64,000 nt of DNA from Streptomyces sp. NBC_01707 (GTDB taxonomy: Bacteria > Actinomycetota > Actinomycetes > Streptomycetales > Streptomycetaceae): assembly GCF_041438805.1 (NCBI RefSeq), contig NZ_CP109190.1, positions 682,001 through 746,000 of the forward strand, read 5' to 3'. The number at the start of each line of letters is the position of its first letter. Within the stretch, counting starts at the first letter, position 1. Both the position numbers and the translations under genes were made by a program. The notes beneath the pieces were generated by a model. It saw only the letters and a list, made by a program, of their open reading frames with translations. It ran no database searches and was not told where the DNA came from. Positions 35,850 through 44,117 of this stretch are shown here, piece after piece.

Positions 35850-36455
35850 TCAGCTCGTCACGATGCCGTGCAGGAGCAGGTCGATGAGTCTGGTGGCCAG
35901 GTCACCCTGTTCCTCGTTCGAAGCCATGAGGCTGATCCCGCCGAGGGCCATGAGGACGTCCTGGGCGCTGACATCCGGTCGTGTCACTGACCGACCCTTC
36001 GCGGGGGCGAGCAGGAGGTCGATGGCGTCGGCCAGCAGGGCCCGGGTGTGCAGCTTCTCTCTGTCGTCGGTCAGTATCACGCGCAGCGCGTCAGCCATGC
36101 CGTGCTTGGCGGCCATGAAGTCGATGAAGCTCTCCATCCATGTCCGCAGTGCGTCCACCGGCGGCCGAGTGGACGCGAGGTGTGGCGCCACCTCGCACAG
36201 GCGCTGCACTTCGTGCCGGTAGGTCGCCTCGATCAGCAGTTCCTTGGAAGGGAAGCGGCGGTAGAGCGTGCCGACGCCGACGCCGGCCTCGCGGGCGATG
36301 TCCTTGACCGATGCGCCCGCACCTTCGCGGGCGAAGGCGGCTGCTGCTGCCTGCAGCAGCCGATCCTCGTTGCGTTGCGCGTCGGCGCGCAGGGGCCTGC
36401 GGTCCCGCGCCGCGTCCACCTCGTTGCCGGGCAATCCCGACTCCTTTCCTGCCAT
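35850..36455 (-). CDS. TetR-family transcriptional repressor
   Basis: 201-residue TetR protein. The N-terminal HTH is at about residues 22-65 (LLQAAAAAFAREGAGASVKD, then GVGVGTLYRRFPSKELLIEA). The helical ligand domain follows. ATG at 36455 is taken, since the in-frame TTG three codons upstream adds nothing. It is divergent to the SDR gene at 36596. The two palindromes at 36463-36515, immediately upstream of this start, are its likely operators, giving control of both genes. Confidence 0.9.
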   Translation of the reverse strand: MAGKESGLPGNEVDAARDRRPLRADAQRNEDRLLQAAAAAFAREGAGASVKDIAREAGVGVGTLYRRFPSKELLIEATYRHEVQRLCEVAPHLASTRPPVDALRTWMESFIDFMAAKHGMADALRVILTDDREKLHTRALLADAIDLLLAPAKGRSVTRPDVSAQDVLMALGGISLMASNEEQGDLATRLIDLLLHGIVTS

Positions 36456-36462
36456 CGCTTGC

Positions 36463-36515
36463 AAGCGGAACCAGTTCCGCTTACTGTCGAAAGCGTGAAC
36501 CGGAACCCGTTCCGG
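36463..36515. promoter_or_regulatory. Paired TetR operator palindromes
   Basis: Two palindromes with the same core GGAAC-NN-GTTCC: a perfect 20-bp palindrome at 36463-36482 (AAGCGGAACCAGTTCCGCTT) and a perfect 16-bp one at 36500-36515 (CCGGAACCCGTTCCGG). Their centres are 35 bp apart. They lie between a TetR gene and a divergent SDR gene, exactly where autoregulatory TetR sites are expected. Confidence 0.75.
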
Positions 36516-36595
36516 ATATGAGAGTACGACGGCTCACGCCTCGGCGCCACCGACCGCGCCCGGCCGTCCATTCCACCGTCTCCATGGAGAGCGTC

Positions 36596-37555
36596 ATGAC
36601 CGACAACCTCATCACCACCCCCTTCGGAGCCCGGACGACCGCCGCCGAGGTGCTGGCCGACGTCGACCTCGACGGCCGGCATGCCATCGTCACCGGCGGA
36701 GCCTCCGGCATCGGACGCGAAACCGCCCGCGTGCTGGCCGCCGCCGGCGCCGACGTCACCATCGGCGTCCGTGACCTGACCGCGGGCGCAACGATTGCCG
36801 AGGAGATCACCCCGGCCGGCGGCCCGGGAACGGTGCGCGCCGCGATGCTCGACCTCGCCGACCAGGCCTCGGTGCGCGCCTTCGTAGAGGCCTGGCAGGG
36901 GCCGCTGCACATGCTGGTGCTCAACGCCGGCGTGATGGCTCCGCCGCTGCAGCGGACGAAGGAGGGCTGGGAGATGCAATTCGCCACCAACCACCTCGGC
37001 CACTTCGCCCTCGCCACCGGCCTGCACAGCAACCTGGCAGCGGCCCACGGTGCACGCGTGGTCGCCGTCAGCTCGGTCGGCCACGTCAACGGTGACGTGC
37101 TCTTCGACGACATCAACTTCGAGCAGCACGCCTACGACCCATGGGCGGCCTACAGCCAGTCCAAGACCGCCAATGTCCTGTTCGCCACCGAGGCGGGCCG
37201 CCGTTGGGCATCCGACCTGATCGTCGTCAACGCCCTCAACCCGGGCCGCATCACCAGCACCCGTCTCGGCCGCCATATCGGGGACATCACCAACAGCCCG
37301 ACCTCGTTCGACGCCACCAGCACCGATGTGTCCTGGAAGAACATCGAGCAGGGTGCCGCGACCTCGGTGCTGCTCGCCGCCTCCCCACTGACCGAGGGCG
37401 CGACCGGCCGGTACTTCGAAGACTGCAATGAGGCCGGCCTTCACCGGGCCGGCGTACGCCGCGGGGTCGCCGCCCACGCCCTGGACCCGCAGCACGCCGC
37501 CCGCCTGTGGCAGATCTCCGTCGAGATGCTCGCGACCGCCGCAACGACCGCCTGA
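36596..37555 (+). CDS. SDR-family oxidoreductase (retinol-dehydrogenase-like)
   Basis: 319-residue extended-N-terminus SDR. Cofactor motif TGGASGIGRETARVL at about residues 35-49, LNAGVMAPP (NAG) near 120, catalytic Ser in VVAVSSVGHVNG, and YSQSK (Tyr and Lys) near 185. It acts as an NAD(P)-dependent alcohol/ketone oxidoreductase in the cytoplasm; substrate unknown. ATG at 36596 has GGAG 6 bases upstream; an in-frame ATG 12 bases earlier is possible. Transcribed divergently from a TetR gene whose candidate operators lie 80-130 bp upstream. Confidence 0.9.
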   Translation: MTDNLITTPFGARTTAAEVLADVDLDGRHAIVTGGASGIGRETARVLAAAGADVTIGVRDLTAGATIAEEITPAGGPGTVRAAMLDLADQASVRAFVEAWQGPLHMLVLNAGVMAPPLQRTKEGWEMQFATNHLGHFALATGLHSNLAAAHGARVVAVSSVGHVNGDVLFDDINFEQHAYDPWAAYSQSKTANVLFATEAGRRWASDLIVVNALNPGRITSTRLGRHIGDITNSPTSFDATSTDVSWKNIEQGAATSVLLAASPLTEGATGRYFEDCNEAGLHRAGVRRGVAAHALDPQHAARLWQISVEMLATAATTA

Positions 37556-38004
37556 CGGCGCCACACACACCTCCCCGAACCGCCCGGGACACCGCCGCCC
37601 CGAGCAAGGCGGCGCCAGCCGCGAAGGGCACGCAGGAATACGGAGCAGGATTTCAGCGGCACCACGCTCTTGATCACCGACGGCGGCCGCCCTGTTCCGG
37701 CGTCAGCACGGCGGGCTGCAGTCCGCTTCGACCGCCTCGCCGAACTTCTGCAACCACCCGCTCGACCGCCTGAGCCCATGAGGGTCCGGCCCGAAAGCCA
37801 CGCCGAGGTCCAGTGGTCTCGGTATGGAGGACACCGGCTCCAGCGCAGCGCTGCCGCGGCAAAAAATTTCGTCACCCGTTTGACCGGTGACGCCCTCGCA
37901 TGCAACAGTCAACGCGCAGCCAAATCAAGGCCATGACACATGGTTGATCGGCTCAGACATGCGACGCGCAGGTCGGCGCATCGAGACACACGGAGGATCG
38001 TCAC
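37556..38004. other. Intergenic region with an operator-like repeat
   Basis: About 449 bp. CGTCACC (37870-37876) and GGTGACG (37886-37892) form a perfect inverted repeat over an AT-rich AAAAAATTT run, 110-135 bp before the hydrolase gene, and probably mark its promoter/operator. No gene is supported. Confidence 0.4.
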
Positions 38005-39066
38005 GTGATCAACAGGCGCACTTTCAGCAAGGCTCTCGGGCTGAGCACGGGCGTGGCCGCCGCTTCGCTGGCCGGCCTGCAGGGTCTGCCGACCGCCTCT
38101 GCCACCACACAGAACGGAACCACGGCACCGACCGCGCTCACGGTCACCCCCGGCACGCACACCTCTTTCGCCGCGCTGAAGCAGATCAAAGCCGGTCTGC
38201 TGGACATCGGCTACGCCGAACTCGGCCCCGCCCATGGCCCTGTGGTCATCTGCCTGCACGGCTGGCCCTACGACATCCACAGCTTCGTCGACGTCGCTCC
38301 CCTGCTGGCGGCTGAGGGCTACCGGGTCATCGTCCCCTACCTCCGCGGCCACGGCACGACGCGCTTCCTTTCCTCCCGGACGTTCCGCAACGCCCAGCAG
38401 TCCGCGATCGCCCTCGACATCATCGCCTTGATGGACGTCCTCAAGATCGAGAAGGCCGTTCTCGCCGGCTTCGACTGGGGATCGCGCACCGCCGACATCA
38501 TCGCCGCGCTCTGGCCCGAGCGGACAAAGGCTCTGGTGTCCGTCAGCGGATACCTCGTCACGAACCTCGAAGCCAACAAGCAACCCCTGCCGCCCAAGGC
38601 CGAATACGCCTGGTGGTACCAGTACTACTTCGCCACGGAGCGCGGCCGCCTCGCCATGGAGGACAAGACGAAGCGGCACGACCTGACGAGGCTTGTCTGG
38701 GACACCGTCTCCCCGACCTGGGGTTTCGATGACGCCACGTTCGAGCGCACGACTGCGGCCTTCGAGAACCCCGACTATGCCGACATCGTGATCCACAACT
38801 ACCGCTGGCGGTTGAGCCTCGCTGACGGCGAGCGCCGCTACGACCGTCTCGAGAAGCAACTCGCCGCACGGCCGACCATCGCGGTGCCCGCCATAACCCT
38901 CGATGCCGAGCACGACCCCTTCACCGCACCGGGAGACGGCTCTTCGTACCGGGACAGGTTCACGGGCGAGTACGCCCATCGCACCCTGAAGGACATCGGC
39001 CACAACGTGCCGCAGGAGGCGCCCACAGCTTTCGCCCAGGCTGTCATCGACGTGGACCACTTCTGA
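38005..39066 (+). CDS. Exported alpha/beta hydrolase, epoxide-hydrolase-like
   Basis: 353 residues with a twin-arginine-type leader (NRRTFSKALGLSTGVAAASL), cleavage near ASA. The oxyanion motif HGWP occurs near residue 83. The nucleophile elbow is GFDWGS, so the nucleophile is Asp rather than Ser; that is the rule for epoxide hydrolases and haloalkane dehalogenases. The catalytic acid is likely Asp in LDAEHDPF and the base His in DIGHNVPQEAP. GTG at 38005 has GGAGG 8 bases upstream. Substrate unknown. Single gene after an operator-like inverted repeat. Confidence 0.88.
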   Translation: MINRRTFSKALGLSTGVAAASLAGLQGLPTASATTQNGTTAPTALTVTPGTHTSFAALKQIKAGLLDIGYAELGPAHGPVVICLHGWPYDIHSFVDVAPLLAAEGYRVIVPYLRGHGTTRFLSSRTFRNAQQSAIALDIIALMDVLKIEKAVLAGFDWGSRTADIIAALWPERTKALVSVSGYLVTNLEANKQPLPPKAEYAWWYQYYFATERGRLAMEDKTKRHDLTRLVWDTVSPTWGFDDATFERTTAAFENPDYADIVIHNYRWRLSLADGERRYDRLEKQLAARPTIAVPAITLDAEHDPFTAPGDGSSYRDRFTGEYAHRTLKDIGHNVPQEAPTAFAQAVIDVDHF

Positions 39067-39362
39067 CGCAACGTCCGGTCCACCGGCTCGTCCGGCCCGG
39101 GCACGGGAATCGCTCGCCCCGGCCCTCCGGCCAGGGATGGGACAAGCCACTCGAGGCAGCCGGCCCTGTCACTGGGATGGGACTCGCGAGTTGGGACTCG
39201 CGAGTGGTGACGGTGAGCGTCATCCATGAGCGCGGCAGGGTGTCGAGCACCGCCTTCGCCGAACAACCGGCCGGTCGCACCGGCGCCCGCGCGGTACGCA
39301 GCTCCGACCGGCGCCGCCGAGAATGAAGCTCCGCTCACCGCACCGGACAGCGCGGTACGAGC

Positions 39363-39974
39363 TCAGCAAAGAGTGGCGGCTGCGGTACGGCGAAGGAAGT
39401 CCTCGGCCCGGTCCCACGACCAGCCGTTCTCCACCACCAGCGTGCGCCAGCCCGTCGGGCCGAACCAGAACCACAGGAGATCGGCCGTCTCCTCCACCGG
39501 GCAGGAGGGCGGCGGCGCCAGGGTGTGCAGATGACGGGCTGCGGTGCTGAGCGCGTCCCGGTAGGCCGCGGTGGCGCGCTCCCACAGCACCTCACCCTCC
39601 TCATGGACGGGCAGCGCCTTGCGGATCGCCTCGTGCACTGTGAACTGCCCCTCGTTGCCCAGCCGTGTCCCGCGCGCCAGCGCTTCCAGGACCGCCTCCG
39701 GTGTTCGCAGGGCGAGCACGTGTCGCATGGCCTGCTCATAACCGGACGCGGCCACTCCCTGACCGACGATCCGGTCCAGGATGTCGCCCTTGCTTCCGAC
39801 ACTCGCGAAGACGGTCTTCGACGCGACGCCGGCCGCCGCCGCGATGTCCGCAACGGTCACCCGGCCGTAGCCGCGGTCGGCGAACAGTTCGGCCGCCCGC
39901 CGGAGGATCAGTGCGCGGGTCTGCGCGGCGGCCTGCTCACGCAAGGGGGAGACGTAGACACGCTTGGACGACAT
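39363..39974 (-). CDS. TetR-family transcriptional regulator
   Basis: 203 residues. HTH at about residues 18-60 (ILRRAAELFADRGYGRVTVA, then AGVASKTVFASVGSKGD). Helical C-terminal domain with a Trp-rich end (LLWFWFGPTGWRTLVVENGW). ATG at 39974 is used since the conserved basic start (MSSKRVYVSP) begins there; a longer frame would start inside the divergent promoter. Divergent to the SnoaL-like gene, with the inverted repeat at 40016-40038 between them. Confidence 0.88.
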   Translation of the reverse strand: MSSKRVYVSPLREQAAAQTRALILRRAAELFADRGYGRVTVADIAAAAGVASKTVFASVGSKGDILDRIVGQGVAASGYEQAMRHVLALRTPEAVLEALARGTRLGNEGQFTVHEAIRKALPVHEEGEVLWERATAAYRDALSTAARHLHTLAPPPSCPVEETADLLWFWFGPTGWRTLVVENGWSWDRAEDFLRRTAAATLC

Positions 39975-40015
39975 GGCGCCATCGTAATCAACATGGTCAC
40001 ATGGCCGCACTATTC

Positions 40016-40038
40016 ATTAGGTGTCTTGTAACCCTAAT
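40016..40038. promoter_or_regulatory. Candidate TetR operator between divergent genes
   Basis: ATTAGG and CCTAAT form a perfect 6-bp inverted repeat with an 11-base spacer in an AT-rich patch between the TetR and SnoaL-like genes. TAATAT at 40035-40040 could be a -10 box for the rightward gene. Confidence 0.45.
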
Positions 40039-40082
40039 ATGTGTCCCGACGGATCACACAGCGAGCGAAGGCGACGGACGTC

Positions 40083-40661
40083 ATGGGAATGGACACCACG
40101 GAACTGGCCCACGGGCTCTTCCGAATACTCGAGACGGGGGACCCGGTTCTGGCCGCCGACGTGGTGGGCGAGGACTTCCACAACCGCGAAGCGGCCGTAT
40201 CGCCCCCGGCCTGCGCGATCCCCGGCCCCGCAGGCGTTCTGGCCTCGGGCACGTGGATGCGGTCGGCCTTCAGCGACCTACGGTTTCCCATCCTCGGCGT
40301 CGCCCAGAGCAACCACCAGATCTGGGTGAGGCTGCGCATGCAAGGACGGCACACCGGCCCGTTCGTACGCTTCAAGGACGAAGCCCTCGACCAGGCCATC
40401 CCTCCCACCGGACGCACAATCGATTTCGAGCAGATACACGTGCTCGACCTCCGTGACGGCAAAGTGATCAAGCACGAAGCAGTACGCGACGACATCACCA
40501 TGCTCGGCCAACTCGGCGTCTTTCCGCCGGCCCCGGCCACCGCCCTGCGCATGCTCGCGTGGCGGATGACCGGCCGAGCCGCTCGCGCCGCCGCCCAGGT
40601 CGCAACCCAGGCAGCCGACGCGGCAGCCCTGCTCCGCGACACGGCTCACCAGGGCCGCTGA
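40083..40661 (+). CDS. SnoaL-like / ester-cyclase family protein
   Basis: 192-residue protein with an NTF2-like cone fold as in SnoaL-like polyketide cyclases and related 'ester cyclases': VVGEDFHNRE near residue 28, FSDLRFPILGVAQ, GRTIDFEQIHVLDLRDGKVI near 125 and the final HEAVRDDITMLGQLGVFP. A basic, alanine-rich helical tail (about 35 residues) follows. Function beyond the fold is unknown. ATG at 40083 (MGMDTTEL) is chosen, with AAGGCGACGGACG upstream. Divergent to a TetR gene that probably regulates it. Confidence 0.8.
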   Translation: MGMDTTELAHGLFRILETGDPVLAADVVGEDFHNREAAVSPPACAIPGPAGVLASGTWMRSAFSDLRFPILGVAQSNHQIWVRLRMQGRHTGPFVRFKDEALDQAIPPTGRTIDFEQIHVLDLRDGKVIKHEAVRDDITMLGQLGVFPPAPATALRMLAWRMTGRAARAAAQVATQAADAAALLRDTAHQGR

Positions 40662-40784
40662 AACCTCCAGGAGTCCCCTCAACGGCGACCGCTGTGCCCT
40701 GCCGGGCAGCAACAGCCACCACCTGACGGCGCACGCCACATCGCGGGCAGAACCCCTGCCGCACGAGGAATGCGGCGACGTCAC

Positions 40785-41474
40785 TCAAAGGACCTTGAGC
40801 AGCCGTTCGGCCAGGACGGCTGCCGAGGCAGGGTTCTGCCCGGTGAACAGGTTGCGGTCAACCACCGTATAGGGCTTCCACATCTCGCCCTTGGTGAACT
40901 CGACTCCCAGGTCGACGAGCTCGTCCTCCAACAACCAGCGGGCCTTCGGGCCGAGCCCGACCGCGTTCTCCTCCTCGTTGGTGAACGCCGTGACCCGGTA
41001 GCCGGCGAACGGCGATACGCCCTGGATCCTGGTCGCCAGCATCGCGGCCGGGGCGTGGCAGACGATGGCGAGGGGCTTGCCGCCGGCGAGCGCCTCGGTC
41101 AGCAACCTTCCGGCGTCCGCGTCGACGCACAGGTCCTCCATGGGGCCGTGACCGCCCGGGAAGTAGACGGCGTCGTAGTCTTCCAGCCGGGCGTCAGCCA
41201 AGTGGATCGGCCGCCGCATCACCTCCGCAGAACGGATGATCGCCTCCAGATCGAGGGCGATCTGAGCGCTGCCGGCCATCTCGGGGCGCAGACTCATCAT
41301 GTCCACGGTCGGGACCACCCCGTTGGGGGTGGCGACCACGACTTGGTGGCCGGCCTCGGTGAGCGCCTTGTACGGGGCCGCGAACTCTTCGGCCCAGTAA
41401 CCCGTCGCGTGCCTGGTGCCATCCTTGAGCGTCCAGTACGCCGCGCCAGTCATCACGAACAGTAGCTTCGCCAT
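40785..41474 (-). CDS. Type 1 glutamine amidotransferase-like DJ-1/PfpI protein
   Basis: 229 residues of the DJ-1/PfpI superfamily, Hsp31-like branch. Key motifs: YFPGGHGPMEDL (about 118-129) and the nucleophile-elbow Cys in AIVCHAPAAML (about 146). Members act as glyoxalase III, deglycase or chaperone. ATG at 41474 with GAGGAG upstream. Leftward single gene, converging on the SnoaL-like gene and followed upstream by the IS200/IS605 element. Confidence 0.88.
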   Translation of the reverse strand: MAKLLFVMTGAAYWTLKDGTRHATGYWAEEFAAPYKALTEAGHQVVVATPNGVVPTVDMMSLRPEMAGSAQIALDLEAIIRSAEVMRRPIHLADARLEDYDAVYFPGGHGPMEDLCVDADAGRLLTEALAGGKPLAIVCHAPAAMLATRIQGVSPFAGYRVTAFTNEEENAVGLGPKARWLLEDELVDLGVEFTKGEMWKPYTVVDRNLFTGQNPASAAVLAERLLKVL

Positions 41475-41616
41475 CGGACGATCGACTCCTCATCCAGGTT
41501 TGATCTGATTCGCGGAGATTGAGTACAGACACACCTTATGGCGCAGAGTGATCCATGCCACATGTCGCGGCCGGTCCGACCGGAGTGCTCGAGCCGAAAG
41601 CGCCGTCCGGACAGCT

Positions 41617-41672
41617 CAGGTGAAATGGCTGCACTCGTGACTCCTCCCCCTCGTGAACGAGGGGGCTTCTCG
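41617..41672 (-). ncRNA. Candidate omega RNA 3' end and guide of TnpB
   Basis: Known TnpB systems process an omega RNA from the 3' end of the tnpB transcript through the element's right end, with the guide supplied by the flanking DNA. Here the stop codon (41673-41675) is followed after about 7 bases by the perfect 9-bp hairpin 41646-41665, then GGAGGAGTCAC to 41637. If the element ends there, the guide would be the minus-strand bases from 41636 leftward. Boundaries and processing are inferred. Confidence 0.4.
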
Positions 41673-42887
41673 CTATGCCGGTCGGGCTTCGCGACGGACC
41701 AGCCCGGCCCGTAGAACGTTGACAGCTCCGACTGTGTCGGCGTGCGCGCTGTGGCCGCAGGCTACGCAGTGGAACGTGTCCTGTGTGGGCCGGTTCTCCT
41801 TGGCGGTGTGCCCGCACTCGGGGCACCGACGGGAGGTGTTGCGGGGGTCCACGGCGATCACTTCCCGTCCGGCGCTTTCAGCCTTGGCGTGCAGGATCGT
41901 CAGGAACACCCCCCATCCGGCATCAGAGATCGAGCGGTTGAGCCCGGTCTTCGCGGCGGCCCCGTTGGGCAGGAAGACGCCCGGATGGTCGGGGTTGTGC
42001 TTCGGCGTGGGGGCCTTGGTCATGTTGCGGATCTTGAGGTCTTCATGCGCGATGAAGCCGTGCTCACGCACCAGAGCGAGAGCGGTCTTATGTGCGTGAT
42101 CAAGGCGCTGTCGGCGGACCTTCCCGTGTAGCTTGGCGACCTTCTCGACAGCCCGTCGGTGGTTGGCCGACCGCTTGTCCCGGCGCACACGCGGGAACTT
42201 CGACAGAGTTTGTTGTGCGGCTTCGAGCTTCGCCGCGTTGGTGCGGCCGTGGCGCGGGTTGGGCACGAACCCGCCGTTGGAATCGGCGAGGAAGTTCGCT
42301 ATGCCCAGGTCGATGCCGACCGAGCTGCTCGTCGCGGGCAGCGGCTCGGGCCGCTCCTGCTCGGCGGTCAGCACAACGAACCATTTGCGGCCCTCGCGCT
42401 TGACGCTGACTGTCTTGACCCTACCGATCACGGCCCGGTGCTGATGCACCTTGACGTGCCCGACGCCTTGGAAACGGACGCGGGTGACCAGGTCGTGCGG
42501 CGTGGAGTCCCACCGGCAGCCGTCGCCGTCCTTCGGGAACTCCACCGTGTCGAACCAGTTGACGCCCCGGAATCGGGGGTAGCCGGGCGTCTCGCCGGAC
42601 TTGACCCGGCGGAAGAACGCGGCGAACGCCTTGTCCAGGCGGCGGAGCGTGACCTGCTGCGAGGAGAACGACCACCGCCCCTGCCGCTCCGGGTCGAACG
42701 CCCTGATTTCCTTGAGCTGAGCCGACTGCGTCCCGTACTTGACACTCGTCTTCGACACATGCCGGTAGGCGTCGCGGCGTTCCTGCAACGCCCCGTTGTA
42801 GAGGGAGCAGTGATCGGCAAGCATCGCGGTCAGTGCGACGGTCTGGCCCACGGTGGGCCGCATGAGGAACTTGTACGCGCGGATCAC
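41673..42887 (-). CDS. tnpB: TnpB, RNA-guided endonuclease of IS200/IS605 family
   Basis: 404 residues from the GTG at 42887 (VIRAYKFLMRPTVGQ is the conserved beginning; GGGGGGTGGG upstream). The RuvC-like active site is complete: Asp in SVGIDLGIANF (about residue 196), Glu in IAHEDLKIRNM (about 292), and Asp in HADTVGAVN near the C-terminus. The zinc ribbon CPECGH...CVACGH lies between the last two. TnpB cuts DNA matching its guide RNA next to a short target-adjacent motif and helps retain the element. The start region faces tnpA across about 50 bp. Intact length and active site suggest a functional nuclease. Confidence 0.92.
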   Translation of the reverse strand: MIRAYKFLMRPTVGQTVALTAMLADHCSLYNGALQERRDAYRHVSKTSVKYGTQSAQLKEIRAFDPERQGRWSFSSQQVTLRRLDKAFAAFFRRVKSGETPGYPRFRGVNWFDTVEFPKDGDGCRWDSTPHDLVTRVRFQGVGHVKVHQHRAVIGRVKTVSVKREGRKWFVVLTAEQERPEPLPATSSSVGIDLGIANFLADSNGGFVPNPRHGRTNAAKLEAAQQTLSKFPRVRRDKRSANHRRAVEKVAKLHGKVRRQRLDHAHKTALALVREHGFIAHEDLKIRNMTKAPTPKHNPDHPGVFLPNGAAAKTGLNRSISDAGWGVFLTILHAKAESAGREVIAVDPRNTSRRCPECGHTAKENRPTQDTFHCVACGHSAHADTVGAVNVLRAGLVRREARPA

Positions 42888-42937
42888 CGGCCCACCCCCC
42901 TTCGGTCTGGTTCCGCTGAACATTCTACGCTTGGTGT

Positions 42938-43366
42938 ATGTCACCGCGGTGGGAACCAAATCCCGATATCCGAACCGGGCGTCACGTCGCCTACAACCTG
43001 GACGCACACTTGGTGTTCGTAACGAAGTACCGGCGCGGGGTGTTCGATGACGCGATGCTCAGCCGCTGCGAAGAGGTGATGCGTGAGGTCTGCGTCAGCT
43101 TTGAGACGGAGCTGCGAGAGTTCAACGGCGAGGCCGATCACGTCCACCTGTTGGTGCACTACCCGCCGAAGGTCGCCCTGTCCAAGCTGATCAACTCTCT
43201 CAAGGGAGTCAGCTCCCGCTACCTGCGCGCCGAGTACACGGGCCGCATCAACCGGATCGGCATGGGGTCCGTCTTCTGGTCCCGCTCCTACTTCGCCGGG
43301 TCCTGCGGCGGCGCACCGCTGACCGTCATCCGTCAGTACATCGAAGGCCAGAAGCGCCCTACCTGA
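42938..43366 (+). CDS. tnpA: TnpA, HUH (Y1) transposase of IS200/IS605 family
   Basis: 142 residues, full length for the family. HUH motif HVHLLV at about residues 68-73 and the single catalytic Tyr in VIRQYIEGQKRP (about 134). It nicks and rejoins single-stranded element ends by recognising the end hairpins. The ATG at 42938 gives MSPRWEPNPDIRTGRHVAYN; translation from an internal site is less likely. Divergent to tnpB. Confidence 0.92.
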   Translation: MSPRWEPNPDIRTGRHVAYNLDAHLVFVTKYRRGVFDDAMLSRCEEVMREVCVSFETELREFNGEADHVHLLVHYPPKVALSKLINSLKGVSSRYLRAEYTGRINRIGMGSVFWSRSYFAGSCGGAPLTVIRQYIEGQKRPT

Positions 43367-43432
43367 CCGTCACTCCTGCAAGCGCAGAAAGCTCCGGCGC
43401 TTCGCGCCTTCGGACCAAGGATGCGCTTACCT

Positions 43433-43450
43433 CCCCGGCTGAAGCCGGGG
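43433..43450. repeat. Left-end hairpin of the IS200/IS605 element
   Basis: CCCCGGCT-GA-AGCCGGGG, 8-bp arms with a two-base turn, 66 bases beyond the tnpA stop. It mirrors the right-end hairpin at 41646-41665 in design and is the likely TnpA recognition structure. Confidence 0.7.
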
Positions 43451-43489
43451 ATACCACGCAAGATCAGGGATGGAGGGGGCCGTCGAACC

Positions 43490-43835
43490 GCTCCCGCGCC
43501 GCACCACGGGGCAGGCGATCTGCCCGGGACGGTGATCGGCGCGGACAACGGGTGCAGCCCGACAACTTCTGCCGACGCCCCGATGCGGCTGGCGGAAGTG
43601 GTCGAGCTGTTCGAACTCCGCACAGCATGGCGGAGTTGGTATCGGTCCCAGATCAGGGCGCGGTCCAGACATCCAGGCCGTCGGATGTGTACCCACCCTG
43701 CCAAGGCGCAGTTCGTTCCCGGCATCTCGATGCCGCCGCCGACGACCCCGACGCCTGCATCGCTGAGGACGGCGTCGAACAGGTCGGGGAGCCTCCCGCT
43801 GCGGTCCCCTATCAGGAAGGCGCTCCCGAGAAGTG
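43490..43835 (-). pseudogene. DDE integrase-core (IS481/IS3-like) transposase relic
   Basis: On the minus strand GSAFLIGDRSGRLPDLFDAV, LSDAGVGVV, MPGTNCALAGWVHIRRPGCL and DRALIWDRYQLRHAV align with the catalytic core of rve-type transposases (FLIRDRDGKFPALFDAVLADAG..., P..N..AERWV...CLDRMLI). The frame then changes: EFEQLDHFRQPHRGVGRSC in one frame and LHPLSAPITVPGR in another continue the same C-terminal part. The AERW signature is degraded to LAGW and frames are broken. It abuts the left end of the IS200/IS605 element, which may have landed in its 3' part. Confidence 0.68.
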
Positions 43836-44117
43836 CTGGATCGACTTCGTACGACGGAGGAGCCATTTCACTTCGCCACGACGGTATCCACAGATGCGCT
43901 TCCACACGTCCCTGAGCTCGCCGGACGGCTCGACGCTCCGTTCGACATGCTGCACGCCGACTTCCGGGCCTCGCGCACGACGGCGAGCGCGCCGGTGCAC
44001 GTGGCATCAGCCGGTGCTGAGCACCCAGGCGGGCCCGGGGCCCGCTGAGGACCGCTTCGCTTCCGCGGACGGCGAATCACGGTGACCCGTGCCGCCCCGC
44101 GCGGTCAGAATGGCCGG

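Larger units (their letters stand above)
41617..43470. mobile_element. IS200/IS605-family insertion sequence with tnpA and tnpB
   Basis: A self-contained element: tnpA (42938-43366, rightward) and tnpB (41673-42887, leftward) are divergent, as in IS605/IS608 types. Each outer end has a short hairpin with a GA turn: CCCCCTCGT/ACGAGGGGG at 41646-41665 beside the tnpB stop (right end) and CCCCGGCT/AGCCGGGG at 43433-43450 beyond tnpA (left end). There are no terminal inverted repeats, as the family requires. Both genes look intact, so the element may be active. Exact cleavage points are estimated. Confidence 0.85.

Noticed and set aside
40785..41474. Considered as part of the IS200/IS605 element
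   Set aside because: It lies outside the right-end hairpin and encodes a normal chromosomal DJ-1/PfpI protein.
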